NCBI GenBank assembly: GCA_023014335.1
Contig: JAECYW010000008.1
Span: 1,178,001 to 1,242,000, forward strand
DNA from: Galerina marginata
Taxonomy: Eukaryota > Basidiomycota > Agaricomycetes > Agaricales > Galerinaceae
Reading direction: 5' to 3'
Length of the DNA: 64,000 nt
Below the pieces are notes generated by a model that searched no databases, was not told where the DNA came from, and was given only the letters and a program-made list of their open reading frames with translations. The position numbers were made by a program, and so were the translations under genes. Shown here in pieces: positions 22,338-34,673 of this stretch. The first letter of the stretch is position 1, and each line of letters opens with the position of its first letter.

Positions 22338-22650
22338 GGCGCGTGAGGAAGGCGGGGACGGAGCTCGTTAATTATATGTTTCTTCTTCTTCAAATCCTTG
22401 TCAGCCTCAGGGAGCAGGAGAGGAGGCTGTTTGGAGTAGACACGATCCGTAACGCTCCTTTCATTGTCAAGCGGCAGGACAACGCATGTCCACAAAACCT
22501 TCCCATCTCCCCATCCCCTGCCCCTTCCCTCTCAGTAGCAAGCAGCATCGTTTTCACCCAGTGCGTAAAATACCGGATGGCGGGCGGGAGAGCACAGCGT
22601 CTTCTGCGGTCTTCGAGGGTGAAATAGACAAGTTTTGGCGGCATATTTCA

Positions 22651-24986
22651 GTTACGAGTGGAGGGTCTGGACGATGCGACTGAGTTGGTGGCTTCGTTCC
22701 CTCGTGGCGGAAGGTCGTCGGTGATGAGGGTTTCGTGGTGGGGTTTGTCGTGGGGCCAGGCGGCTGAGCTGAAGGGGTGTGGATGGACTTGGGCGGCGGC
22801 TGACGGTTTGTGTTTAGAGGAGGTAGAAGTGGCGGGAAGGTTGCAATTGGTGGCTTACCGATTCGTTTCTATTCCGCACGGATTTTCTTGCATCGTGCTG
22901 GTTGAGCGGCATGGCTGACCAGTTTGTGTTCAGAAAGGTGCCAGTGGGTTGGGATGTATAGGAAGGTCGATGGCTTACTGATTATAAGTCTTTGCACCGT
23001 CTCTTCTCTTCCGACTAAGTTTTCTTCGACCTCCTGGTTGAGCACCAAGGAGAGGAGAGGCCAGCATTGAGGAGACGTATACGAGCAGAATCGTGTTCCT
23101 TCGGAGTCACGAAAGCGTCATGCAAGAGGCTAGACACTGAGAGCGTCCTATTCGACGCTGCTGATGCAGGCTGGGCTGGCGGTTCGAATCGAAGTGGACT
23201 GGTCGATGCTCCTTCTATGAGGTGTCGTCGAAGGTTTGTATGGAGGTTCTCCTGTCTTCATTGGATGTTCAAGCTCAAGCGTTCGAGTCACAGATGACTG
23301 CTGGAATTGACAATAGGATATTATTTGGGTAAGTGCACGCGTTCACTGCGTTCAAGAGTCACAGATACTGCGAGATTGGGTCAGAACTGGAGGTTTAATT
23401 GAAAAATTCACTCACAAGGTCGTCGTTGTCATCAAGATGAACGTCGATTCTCGAAGCTAAAGTTGGACATCATAAAGCCATCAGCCTTTCGGACCGAAAT
23501 ACAGAATCGGGTTGATTCGGAGCGGGAAGGCGTTCCGCACGCCGTTGGTCCCAGTGGACTCCCTCCTCCCGTGTGTAATTTCATGAGATTAATATGAGAG
23601 ATTATTAAGAGTTGTAATCAAACAAGCCGACACTGTACCGTTCTCATAAAATGGTGGGGTCAGATGAATTACCCCGCATCATTTTATCTAAGCGAGATCT
23701 AGGACAGTGAGCAAATTAATGAGATCGATACAATCGAGTCTCCATGCAGGAAATTAATGAGGCGAATGCTTTAGAGGATATGCAACCCAATAGCACAGGT
23801 GTCACAGAAAGACGGGAAATAGTCCTGGGAAGCCTCTGCATCACGACACGAGAAAGGGGTCACGCGCTCGCGTACGCTTAGTCCTGACACTGACAGTAGT
23901 GGTGCAGCTGACGCTACAGTAGACCGTGAAATGGACCCATGCGCATCTGACCGAGAATTGGTCTTGGTACTCCTCACCTCCTCCGACTCCTCCCTCTGAA
24001 CCAATCTCCCCATTTCTTCCCGAGAACCCTCACTGCCAGAAATATCCTGATATCCCAGATCTCTCGGTCCTTCGGCCATTCCTATCCGTGAGGCGATCTC
24101 ATTCCACGACATGACAGAAGCTAACTATAGCCCGAGTGCAGTGTCGCTGGTCAGAGAATCGCACCGCTAGCACGGGGAATACTAGGATCAACCATCGTCG
24201 TCCGAGGTTCTTTCCAGCACATATTCGCCCGTCCTACGACTCTCGACTTCAAGTCGCCAACGACCCACCCAAGCCGCACTCAATTCCAAGCTCCCGCGGC
24301 TTCCCTCCTTTCGAATTCTTCGTCTCCCCCACTTTCCCTCCTCACAAGCCTCAAACACCGCTTGAGCCGCTCGCAGTGCACACGAGCACGCGACGCCTGA
24401 CGACGAACGCAACAACCCAACATCCGCCTCTGGATCCTAATCCCACCGTCACAGTCCCGTGGATCTGCCCCTCGTACGAGTTCCCCTATTACATTACATA
24501 GCACCCACCCCCCCAGGCTCTCAGGCATCGCTTAATTGCATCGTCCTACTTTGCTGAGCACCTCGAGGTCTCTCCCGACCACCCACGTCGAACACAGTCA
24601 GAAAGGAGAGCTACATAGATCTCAAGTGAGTCCTTTCCATCGCCCCTATCCAGCGCCGAGCGTCGTCACTGACTGACATCACTCGCTTCCCCTTTCCTTG
24701 CCTTACCCCTTCCGTCTTACCCCGCATCCCGCTCTCACCTTTCTCATCGATCACATCAACCCGTACCTTACCCCGCACGCATTCTACAGCTACAGCTACA
24801 TCTCAATCTAAATCTAAGCGATCGCCAGCATCCATAGATCTCGAGTTCGACCTATCAGAGACCCAGCACCAGCATCAGCACTAGCATTGCTTTCGGATTT
24901 CAGACTTTCTAGTTAGAAGTCGTAGACAAGACAAGAGCGAACTTACACTTTCCAGTCTCAAGTACACCCACACACACAAGATCAAG
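22651..24986. other. Intergenic region before the carrier gene
   Basis: No supported gene. A pyrimidine-rich stretch with CACACACA near 24965 directly precedes the carrier ATG and fits its promoter and 5' leader. The 121-codon plus frame at 24136-24501 is Pro/Thr-rich without a domain and is probably not a gene. Confidence 0.4.
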
Positions 24987-27158
24987 ATGTCGACACCACC
25001 CTCCACCGCTGCTGCTCCACCTCTCCCAGTCCCATCCGCCGCACCAGGCTCAGGCTCAGCACCTGGACTAGCCGCACCGAAGAAGAAGCCCTACCCCTTC
25101 TGGCTGGGCGGTGTGGCTGCTACGATCGCGGCGTCCATTACACAGTGCGTCATCTTCCTTTTTCTTTTTGGCTGTCTATCTCGACCCTGTCCAGTCCGTG
25201 CTGACTGCGGTATTTCGAACAAACAGCCCCCTAGATCTGACCAAAGTCCGCCTCCAAGCTTCTGGCGACAAGCGTATGATAGAGAGCATGAAGAAGACGG
25301 TCAGGACCGCCGGTGCGTACCTCCATCTCCATCTCCTTTCCCTAGGTTCTATCCATCCCATCCCATCCCATATTTCTCCTATTCCTCCTATTCCTCCTCC
25401 CCTCCAAACGCTATACAAACCCATACTAACTTCCACCCTTCCACCCTCCCCCCCTCCCACCCACCCACCCCCACCCAAAACCCCCCAGGCGTCCGCGGCC
25501 TCTTCGACGGCATCTCCGGCACATGGCTGCGCCAGATGTCCTACTCGATGTGCCGCTTCTGGGCGTACGACGAGAGCAAGAAGCTTTTAGGCGCGGGGAA
25601 GGACGCGCCGGCGTGGAAGTTGGCTGCTGCGGGGAGTATGGGTGCGTTGTTTTCTTCTTGTGTTTTTTTGTTTTTGTTTTTGTGTTTTTTCTTCTTCTTG
25701 GGGTGATTTCCCAAGTGGAGGTGGGTAGGGAGAGATGCTGACTTTTTGATTTGTTTTAGCTGGTGGGATTGCGGGGTTGGTTGGGAATCCTGGTGGTACG
25801 TACCTCCTTTTTCTCTCTTTTATGTGGGCTTTTTGTGTGTGGCTGACTGGTTTCGTTATGGATCGATTCAACAGAGATCGTGATGGTCCGCCTCCAAGGA
25901 GACTTCGCCAAAGCGCCTGAGAAGCGGTTTAATTACAAGCATTGTTTTGATGCACTTTTCCGGGTGAGTTTGTTTTGCTGGTGCTTTCGTTGCTTTGCTT
26001 TGCTTTTCTTTTCTTCTGTTTCTCCTCTTGCCTGTCGTCCCTGCCGTTCTTACCCTATCCCACCCACGGCCATCATCGCGGTTCGTCATTAATACCGCCA
26101 TCCCTGCCCTACCCATCCCTACCCATCCCTACCCTACCCTACCCATCCCAACCCAGCCCAGCCAAGCAAGATGGAATGAAATCGGAAATGCGGGGTAATG
26201 CGATCTGCTATACACGGGGCTTGTGCGGAGATAATCGGGACGAGCAGGTCCCGAGCCGACCGTGATCGTGAATCGGTCCGTTTGGGCGATGACGCAATAG
26301 CCCCTAGGATCGGCGCGCCCTTTGCATTTCCTGTCTTGACGATCTTGCTCTGCTTTGGTTTTCTTTCCGTTCCTTTACTTGATTTTTTTTTCAATTGGGA
26401 TTAGGGATGGTGATTCTGAAGAAGAAGAATGGAACGCTAATAATTTCCACTCCTTAGATGGTCAGAGAAGAAGGCGTGTCCTCCCTCGCGCGCGGTGTCA
26501 CCCCGAACGTGTTCCGTGCGATCTTGATGAACGCCAGTCAGCTCGCGTCGTGCGTCTTTCTTTCTTTCTTTCTTCCACTCTCCACTCAACATAACAACAA
26601 CACTAACTCGTGATTATTTCTTTTTAGGTACGACTTTTTCAAAGCCGAACTCCTAAAAACGCCTTATTTCGAAGATAACATTGCTTGTCATTTCACAGCT
26701 AGTTTCGCAGCTGTAAGTCCTTCCCTTCCGGCTTTAAGTAAAGTAACTTCGATGAGGACTAATGGTGTGGTTTGTTATATATATAGGGAACGGTAGCTAC
26801 CACCGTGTGCTCCCCCGCTGACGTGCTCAAGAGTCGGATTATGAACGCTTCTGGGCCTGGATCGAATGTACGTCTCCTCCCCTCCTCCCTCTTCCCCCCT
26901 CCTCCTACACCAAAGACGAACTAACACCCCCCTCCCCCCACCCCTCCCCACCCCCCAACCAAATAAAAAATAAACAAACAGTCAACCCTCGGCGTAATCC
27001 GCACCTCGATGAAAAACGAAGGCCCGATGTTCATGTTCAAAGGCTGGCTGCCGGCGTGGACGCGGCTCCAGCCCACGACGATTTTGATCTTCTTGACGTT
27101 GGAGCAGTTGAAGAATGGGGTGGATTGGTCGAGGAGGAGTGGGTATGATTGGCTTTGA
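24987..27158 (+). CDS. DIC1: Mitochondrial dicarboxylate carrier (SLC25 family)
   Basis: The product is an inner-membrane antiporter, expected to exchange malate or succinate for phosphate. Nine exons join in frame: 24987-25144, 25227-25312, 25489-25641, 25760-25795, 25875-25963, 26458-26549, 26628-26712, 26787-26867 and 26982-27158, giving 318 residues, close to the ~300 usual for the family. Three carrier repeats are seen, each with its signature after the first helix: HPLDLTKVR (54-61), NPGEIVMVR and SPADVLKSR. The second signature has Glu in place of Asp. An Ala/Pro-rich N-terminal extension of about 33 residues precedes helix 1 (FWLGGVAATIAASITH). Assignment to the dicarboxylate branch rests on overall resemblance (e.g. 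LQGDFAKAPEKRFNYKHC). A related oxaloacetate or thiosulfate carrier is possible. Confidence 0.9.
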
Positions 27159-28306
27159 GGGGGTTTTAGAGGTGGGTAGGAGGGGGGGAAAGGGGAAGGG
27201 GAGGGGGAGGGGGGAGAAGGGGAAGGGAAAGGGGGAGGGTGGAATGTTGAATTTGTATGATATGAGATGATGGGCTGGATGGGCTGTTAGGCAGAGGCCG
27301 CTCGCTGTGGCATACTCGCCGTGGCCTGCTCGCTTTTTTCCGTGTTGGGACGTTCTTTTTCTTTCTCGTCGATGTTGTAGTTTTCATACCCCTCCCTTGA
27401 CGATGAAGATGAGGTTGAGGATTTCTGTACTTGCGCGTAGCTTGCGTTGTAGAAGTAGTGTATCTTTTTGCTGTATGTACTTACTTGTGGGCGTTCTTGC
27501 CTTTGGCCGAAATTTGTTGTTAGTGTTTGAACAGCGTGCTTTTTGTGTCGGTGGGGCATGGTGTAAGCCTGGCCGCCAGCCTTACTCACGGACGCTCTCT
27601 TGGTTTCTTATCTTATCTTATTCACGTCACGCGATCGGACAGTATATAGGGAGATCCTTCAGATCCTTCTTTCTGGATTCTTACCGTTACGCTCGTACTC
27701 GTATCTGTCTCGTTCTCGACAATACAACGTGCCTATCTGTTGGAATTTGTGATCCCGATTCGGGTATTTACAGTTGTTATCATTAGATACTTTGTCCTTC
27801 GTTCTCCTTCTCTACCTCTTACCACCGTGTCGTAGCACGCTTATGCGATACCGTGCCTTTCATACTCCAACACTATCAAGCTGTGCGACCGCTCAGTGAG
27901 GCTTCTCAGACGGCAGCCTTTCACATGGACTTGAATGAGATGACGAATTTATTCGCAAGGGTGCTATGGAACAATGCGGCAAGGAATTAGTAGACGAGAG
28001 CTACCTGTCTATTATGGTGGTTTCCTGAAATTGTCACGGGCTAGGGTTTATAAAGCCGTTGGAATTTGGCCAACGCATAAGACCTGACGGCACACGTGAC
28101 GAGTTCTCTGAGCGTCCTTCACGGGCGCTTATTTGCCCGACCCATCAAGAAAGTAAATATTTTGATTACAACACGCGCCATAAATATATAATTGCTGGGG
28201 AAAAAAACCATAATATGATGCGGCGGGCTGCTAAATATTCTGGCGGGGAAAACTGTCACTGTTCGAATGAAAATCTGCAATCGTGTTGGAATCCGGTTCG
28301 AAGTCT
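27159..28306. other. Intergenic region after the carrier gene
   Basis: No supported gene. It begins with a purine-only tract. The 159-codon plus frame at 27307-27786 has no domain. Confidence 0.4.
27178..27239 (+). repeat. 62 bp purine-only (G-run) tract
   Basis: An uninterrupted G/A tract with repeated runs of four or more G starts 20 bp after the carrier stop codon, so it lies in the 3' UTR or just beyond. It could form a G-quadruplex or triplex. Confidence 0.8.
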
Positions 28307-28938
28307 CTACCCTGACTGGAAATTATCGAAACTGGGATCGAGAGGGACTTTTTCGATATCCCAGTCCGGATGTGGCGGTCTGAGGTACTGAGCGATCTGT
28401 GTGTAATCCGTATTAGGGCCCTTTTCGAAATATTCCAAGTGCGTTGGAGATGCATGGGAGAAATGGACGGCTGAAGAGTAGGGCTCAAAATGTAGAGCCT
28501 GATTCGGGACCGGAGGTTGGCTAAGCGACTGGAAAATGCCGGGCGGCTGGGGATCTCCGTCAGAAAATAGACTCTCATCGTGATAGAGTAAAGGATCCTA
28601 CCGCGTATTCCATGACCATGCCATTGTCCGGATACTGCGGATGGGGAGTTTGTACTGACTGAGTACGCCCTCCTGGCATGAAGAACGGGTCTTGGAAGTA
28701 GGCTTGGGGATCTTGATTGGGACCTGGCATTGCAGCATGGAAGGGATTCAGAGGCGCAGGGAAAACCGGGTTAGGCGCTGGATACAACACAGTCGCGGGA
28801 GTGGGATACATGATTGGAGATATTTCCCAGTCGGACTGGTTCGCGGGATTGAAGGCTGGAACTTCAGAATTTTGACCGTGGGGCGGAATAGGATAGTGCG
28901 GAACCGATTCGGGATCTCTGCTGGGTATTTTTAGGCGA
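28307..28938 (-). CDS. Putative Pro/Tyr-rich protein, function unknown
   Basis: Two minus-strand frames join cleanly if an intron at 28547-28601 is removed (donor GTAGGA, branch-like CTGAC, acceptor CCCAG). Exon 28602-28938 then leads into 28307-28546, ending in TAG. The product is rich in Pro, Tyr and Phe (e.g. YPTPATVLYPAPNPVFPAP) and looks disordered. The first in-frame Met is at 28811, but the frame is open back to an acceptor-like TATAG at 28939. A strong donor GTAAGT at 29067-29072 may end an upstream exon, although I could not connect the frames. It may be the C-terminal half of a transcription-factor-like protein. No domain is identified. Confidence 0.35.
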
Positions 28939-29073
28939 CTATACGAGGCCAAAGGCCAATTAGTGATAGAAATTCGAGGGAGTTGGCAAAATGGCTACCG
29001 AGGAAACCCGTTTTCGAAGTGCTAAGGTCTCTTTAGCCTCTAAATAGAATGGCGGAAGCGAACTTTACTTACC

Positions 29074-30860
29074 GCGTCGTTTATATGGCTCAATTTTTTG
29101 GGCTTACGCCTTGGTTTGACGGTTTTGGAAGAAGATCTTCGACGTGATTGCATTGCAGAGGACCGTTGGCGACTGTTACTGGCTAACACAAGCAAACCAT
29201 CCCGAAATCCCTCATATCTATACGTTTTGGAGTTCGCAATTTTCTCCTTTCTGAGACGCCGCAGTATCGGTTTACTGAGGGCACAACATTGCGGTAGGGT
29301 ATCGCGCGCGTCACCTGTAATATAATGATGTCAGAGCTGCAAGAGGTCATCCGATTCCTGAATACAACTTTCTTGTCGCCTACGTAATAAATCAGTTTTC
29401 CCTCATGGTTGTTCTACCCATTCTTTTCAGTTTATTTGGATTTATTTCAACGGGGGATGACAGCTTCCAACAAATCCAAAGACCCGGGACCTGGGTTCGG
29501 GGTGCGACTTCGGTGAGGCTTAGAGCGGACATTAAGTCGGTCCTACTATACCATTTTTCGAGCTGCACACATTGAGCTTCCGGTTTTATGACCAGACTAC
29601 ATAAGGCCTCTGAGGATGTTCGGTGTGGGCTCGCCAGGAGCAAGCAGGGGGATAAATCAACTTGTTAGCGCCAGCGCGAATCTTCAATGAATTTGCTTCA
29701 CACGTATGTAAAATTGTTTCGTGATTGGGAGCTGTGGGACCATTGGCGCGGGAGTTTGCGATCACACTGAGCTCATCTAGCAACATTGGCCTTTGGTGCA
29801 GAACGCCGTGAGGATTCAGCTTCTTAGAGCGATGACTTAAGCATGCATCCCTTGAATAAAATGCTCCTGATGCTAACCTTTAAAACCGTAAATTCTGCTG
29901 TGGTCCCTCGGGGCAGTACTGTGATTTGATAAAACTGACTCGCCACGAGCAGCAAAGAGTGGCAAATGCATCACTAATGGAATAACTGCACGGATCATAT
30001 GCTTTGTTAACATTTAGGGTGAGGAGCAGACTTAGCGCAGCATGAGAAGAACAAGGTTGAGTTGAACGCGCATCTTCACCGTGATATTAAAAGGTTAAAA
30101 AATGAAACACCAGGCGGTCAGCCAGAGGGAAGCCTGATAGGCATGGAAGGCGAAAGGATTTACTATCCCATGGCCACTGCCAGATGAAAAAAGACCTTTG
30201 TTTTGTTGAGCTTTGTGCGATGCGACTTCGACGACAAAAATTCTTACTTTCCTTGCCAGGTAGAATGCCTCGTTGTCGGAATACCGAACCTCAAAGACAC
30301 CTCGCGCCGTCCTGGTGTGAGTGAAGTGCCCTGGGCTACTTGTTCGATTGAATTCTCAGGTTGGGGTCATGGGGCAATGGTGTTCAAGCGTGCTCAGTCA
30401 TACATGTATGCAAGTCTGATTGGAGATGAGCACATAGTTTAATCAGCACACATGAAAGCCTCCTAGCTTTCAATACACACAATACACCACATTGAAGTTA
30501 AAATTTTGATCATCATGGAATGAATAACCACCCGGGCTGGGCTGTTCATGAAACCTCCAAGTTCCGTACACAACCTTTCTGTCAATATCATTTGGAGTCA
30601 AAATCAAACCCAACAATATGTGAGTTCGATCATATGCCGACGTCAATTTATTCCGTCGATTGACGCCCCCGATGGCCACTGATTAGTCTCAAAATTTCTT
30701 CTCGTCACAAGAAAAATAACGACCATGTTCCGCTTTCCAAAAAGAGAAAATAAACTTCCAATATAAGACATTCCGTTTGCTGAATTCGTATTCGACATCA
30801 AAGTGATGCGAAAACAAGTATTGCAGCAAAGAGAAAAGTCCTCAAGAAGAAGGATCCCCC
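29074..30860. other. Region without a supported gene
   Basis: The part next to 29073 has a basic open minus frame (SRRRSSSKTVKPRRKPKK) that may be an upstream exon of the Pro/Tyr-rich gene. The remainder holds only short frames without motifs. Confidence 0.35.
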
Positions 30861-31043
30861 GACGACGCAAGCCAGTAGTGCAGCAGCAAAGTCATCGCGT
30901 CCGAGGGGTGCAAGCAGAGCCCAAGGATCTGGGGCGGCAAAAATAAGATAACCAGAAATGGAGGCGGTGCCTCCATAATAGTGGTTAAACTATTAAGAAC
31001 AGATACTACACTTGATCTAAGCCAAAAGGCCAGAGTGGTAAAG
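30861..31043 (-). ncRNA. U2: U2 spliceosomal snRNA
   Basis: U2 base-pairs with intron branch sites. The minus strand contains the diagnostic 5' part: GGCCTTTTGGCTTAGATCAA, then GTGTAGTATCTGTTCTTA with the GTAGTA branch-site recognition sequence. A stem-loop II-like segment and an Sm-type site (ATTTTTG) follow. Near the 3' end a GACGC...GCGTC stem fits stem-loop IV. Ends are approximate, and the length of about 183 nt fits U2. A TATA-like ATTATTTAAA and a conserved box lie upstream. Confidence 0.92.
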
Positions 31044-31081
31044 AATTTACGTTGTTGGCGAAGGGTTTAAATAATGGCGCA

Positions 31082-31097
31082 TATGCGCACGGACCAG
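31082..31097 (-). promoter_or_regulatory. Conserved upstream box of U2 copy 1
   Basis: On the minus strand it reads CTGGTCCGTGCGCATA, ending about 39 bp upstream of the predicted RNA 5' end. The same 16 bases occur about 40 bp upstream of the second U2 copy (42153-42168). This matches the position of a proximal sequence element for snRNA transcription. Confidence 0.6.
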
Positions 31098-31821
31098 ACT
31101 GAGATATGCAAGGGAAAGAGGAGGCATGTGACCTCCGGATTCGCGACGCGCCAACCCCTGAGCGATTCGGAATTGTGTAATGTTCGAACGCAATCAAAAC
31201 GCAATGCAAAGCGGCAAAGTCTAACCAAGGAAGAGTTGATACGAGCGTATTTTACAGAACTAGCAGACGAAACAGATTTGCAAATAAATATTACTTTCAC
31301 CTCACTACAACGACGAATTCGAAGCAGGATTTCAGTCTACTCTGTATGACGAAAATAAACAAGAGATTTATTTGGTTTGCTTTAGAGAATGTCATCGTTC
31401 TGGGTCAGCTAACAGACCAAAATTACCGCCCCTAAAATATGTATACTGATTGAATAATACGCACTACACCAAAATCAATCAAGGATGGCGACTACGATGT
31501 GCGCTGAGCCTGAGGCAAAAACAACTTGAATCCCCCTTCCAGTACGTACCAGCCATTCCGGACTAAAAGCACTTCAGCTACCGCCTCATTGGTTTCGTCG
31601 TCACTCACGCTCATCGCATTATTAAGGATCCGTACTGTCTCAGTCCGAGGGCTGGTGTGGTGGAATACCCACCAAATGCAAAACTGTGACGAATTTTGGA
31701 GCTTGAACCTCGTATGGTACATGGCGAATCAGACCAGAAGGGTGCTCAACATCGTGGAATGTGCAAAACAATGAATGGCATTGGGTATGGTTAAGTGTTT
31801 AAGCAAAAGTGGATGTGGCGT
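31098..31821. other. Region without a supported gene
   Basis: It holds short frames only, including a 91-codon plus frame at 31074-31349 that overlaps the U2 upstream box. No domain or splice structure is recognised. Confidence 0.4.
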
Positions 31822-32495
31822 CTAAGTGGCCTTCGCCTTCTCTGACGCGGCAGCAGCAGGAGAGTTGGCGAGACCGGTAGAGGCTTTGCCCTTGTTCGCA
31901 ACATCAGTCGCAATGTTCTTCTTCAACTTCGTCTCGGCATCCGTAATAGCGGCAGCAGCGCTGGAGCTTCCCTGCGCCTGCTTGATCTTGTTCACTTGTG
32001 CCAGGCATGTGAGCTTGAGAACCTTGTTCTGGATCTACAATAATAGTTCGTTATTCCCGATCACAAGCGATAGTAATGAGGAACAAACCTTTCCGACGTT
32101 CAGCGCAAGGCCCGCAGCAGTCTTCGCTCCAGCCGCTGAAATGGCGTCATTGAAGTCGCTTTCCGCATCCTCGGCGGCCTTGCGGAAGATGGAGAGGTTG
32201 GTCAAGCTCGCCGCGTCAACAGTAGCGAGGTTGGCGCCGGCGAAGGGGGCTTGGGTTCAGATGCTAATAAGCATCCAACCAAGAAATTCTGTAAATAATA
32301 CTCACTAACACAGACGGCTTCCGCTTTTGCTTGCGCGTTGCCGCCAGTACCGCTAGAGATCTGGGCCTTGGCATATGTGGTGGGCGGGAAGACCGTGGCG
32401 CGGGCAATAAGATCTCTGTCCTCAAGGACGGGGACAGGAGCGGCAAGGACCGTAGAAGTGGCAGCGAGGAGCGCAAAAGCGGTGGAGAAACGCAT
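31822..32495 (-). CDS. Small secreted protein, basidiomycete-specific family
   Basis: Three exons on the minus strand (32306-32495, 32089-32249, 31822-32034) join to 187 residues. The N-terminus MRFSTAFALLAATSTVLAAP is a clear signal peptide (cut near residue 19), followed by a propeptide-like stretch ending in LIAR. The mature part is Ala/Lys-rich and probably helical, with few cysteines and no catalytic motif. The core RATVFPPTTYAKAQIS and the later VDAASL and NKVLKL segments resemble a small secreted protein family I associate with wood- and litter-decay basidiomycetes. Its function is unknown. The start is the only Met giving a signal peptide. Both introns are 54-56 nt with normal borders. 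Confidence 0.82.
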
Positions 32496-34673
32496 TTTGA
32501 AGAGTGAAACGACGGAGTGAAGATGATAACGATAGATGAAAGCGAATGCAGAAGGAGAGCTAGCTCCGTTCGATGAAAGTGAGTGAAGGGTGAAAAAACG
32601 GTGAAGAAACCAAACGATGCGGAGGCAAGCCTTTGGAAGAAAGACGGGAGTGCATTGTCGAGCTTTATGGATTCAAATCTCGTTACCAGGGGCACAACCT
32701 CGTTGCTGGATGCAACCTATCGAGTATCCACATGGAAGCTGCGTGTTTTATCAGACACGGACCATTATCATCGGTGAAATTCGCAATTTCACCATCACTG
32801 GGCGTCGGGTCCCTAAGCTTGCCGAGCCCCTTCGTGATCTCGAGCGCTTGACTTCGAAAAGCTTCGACGATTAATATTGGAGCTTGGAGGTTGAATATCA
32901 TTCCTCGTAAGAAATGCAAAACCATAAAAAATTATATCCTTGCTCAAACCGCACCGGGGACGGGAGAAATGAATGCAGAATCGTGAGACCGCGTTCTTCC
33001 CAACATGGAATCTACTCACCGGCTTACCAAATTAGGTATGCGATATTCACATGCCGGGCCCCGAAACGAAAGATGGGGGATGGAGCGTTGTGGTTTTCGT
33101 CCAACTGGAAAACAAGGGATCGATGAAATCCACCACAGCAACCTCACCACGACGACGCTATGATCTCTCCAAAGAAAATCGTCCCGAACTGCCTGATGTT
33201 CCTTGAGTGTAATAATTAATTCTTTGTTGCTCCGCAGCCAAAGTCTGGCGGGGCGAACTGTCGGAAACAAGAAGTGTTCTGGATCATGTCATGGTACTTT
33301 TAACACGATCTCCGACTGTGCAAATAACAAACGGCATCTAGCGGTAGTTTCTGTGTATCTCAGACTCCATGCTCCCCGGGTCTTCTCCGGAAGATCCTGG
33401 TATTGTGCGGGTCGTCGAACTGTTGTTGGTTTGGAGTTTTTGGTCCTAGATGCGACTTCTGGCCGAGATTTAGTGAACCCTGATTGCTGAGCGCTGAGCA
33501 CTAGAGCCTCTCTTCGTATCCGTAGTGTCTTGAAAGGTGCCCTGGCGATGGGGTGTTCTGCAGTCGTTTTCTAGACCAGTCATTGTACGTAGGAATCAAG
33601 GAGCTACGCCGGCCAAAGTCAATGGCAACTCGCTGTTAATGCGAAAAGCAAGATGCGAGCAGAGCATTTAAGCTTCGCCAAGAGCTTTCGTCCGAAGGAA
33701 CGTGGTTTTTGGGTCGTATTCACCATCTAAAAAATCAAGCAGAAGTGAGTGACTGTTGAGCATTCTTTCTAAAAATGTTCGGGTATAAAGGACAGCTGAA
33801 TCTGTAGGCACTTACATCTCTGCATGCCATTCAGATCCACTCCGTGCGAGGTCAAAATGGCTTGAAATAAACCCGAAAGGTATCGAGACATCTTTGGTGT
33901 GTGAACATCATGATCAAACATACATGGGTCAGTTGTAAAGTCACAACGGAGATTCTAGATAAGCCCAGATGAATGAGAGGCAAATTGAGGGCGGGAGGGA
34001 CAGCCAGGAATGTGGAAAGAATCCAAAAGTGGATTCGACCCATGGCGGCCTGAGCGGAGTTCCGGCCCGGCACCATCTCACGGACCTTCTCGCGATAGCC
34101 TCTCGGAGGGTCGTAATAAGTCGTATGGTACATAGGATTAAATTTGCAGCATAGCATATTTTCTGTAACAAAACTGGGCAGAACAGACTCCAGAGGACGG
34201 ACGTATGCCTGTCCGATCCTCGTCGCGCACCAATTTAGAGTGTTTACCGTCACGGACTTTGCCAAATAACAGCCAAACGGAGGCAAAATTGCTCAGTGAT
34301 TCGTGATCATCAACCACCACACGTTTCCTGGGATTCCTCAGTGCTCGCCACTTATTCGCGTAGTTTTAATCTTTCTTTTTGGAAAGGGGCTGCTCGAAAG
34401 CCGGGGAGGAGAGTTAGAGGTAAGAGACGCGTCGCATCGTCTCTTCTTTATGAAATAAGCTTTTTTTTTACGCGTTTGTAGCCGCTTCACGTATAAGCGA
34501 CGTTCTACTTCTCATCCAGGCAATTATCGATTAATTACCGCCGATTCCTGGAGCTGGCCTCAATTCTCGTAGGATTCATAATATAACCAGCCCTTCGATA
34601 ACCACGCCCCCTTGGCCGTCCTTTTTCTTCTTTAAACCACTCTGAGTGCAAACCAGTTCGAGAGTAGTGGCCC
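32496..34673. other. Region without a supported gene
   Basis: The longest frame is minus 33852-34286 (144 codons), with two hydrophobic stretches but no family resemblance. The left part is the promoter side of the secreted-protein gene, and the right end is the leader of the F-box/WD40 gene. Confidence 0.4.

Larger units (their letters stand above)
20215..22650. repeat. Diverged tandem duplications downstream of Argonaute
   Basis: A block starting AGGAAAAGTCGTCC near 20230 recurs near 21105, giving a unit of about 880 bp with matching internal segments (e.g. CACTTCGATACCCCAGCCG at about 21534 and a close match at about 20708). A shorter overlapping unit of about 450 bp (GTAGACACGATCC, then AACGCTCCT) occurs near 21988 and 22436. 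GC-rich sequence and strand-biased frames suggest the duplicates derive from coding sequence on the minus strand. Confidence 0.7.

Noticed and set aside
23140..23200. tRNA gene suggested by GGTTCGAATCGA
   Set aside because: The B-box-like string lacks a matching A box and the flanks do not fold into a cloverleaf.
26098..26160. Interstitial telomere repeat
   Set aside because: The CCCTACCCATCC-like repeats lie inside intron 5 of the carrier gene and are not CCCTAA units. They are simple low-complexity DNA.
31074..31349. Coding frame beside U2 (91 codons, plus)
   Set aside because: It overlaps the conserved U2 upstream box, has no domain, and lacks a counterpart at the second U2 locus.
33852..34286. 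144-codon minus frame with hydrophobic stretches
   Set aside because: There is no family resemblance, signal peptide pattern or splice context. It is probably a chance frame.
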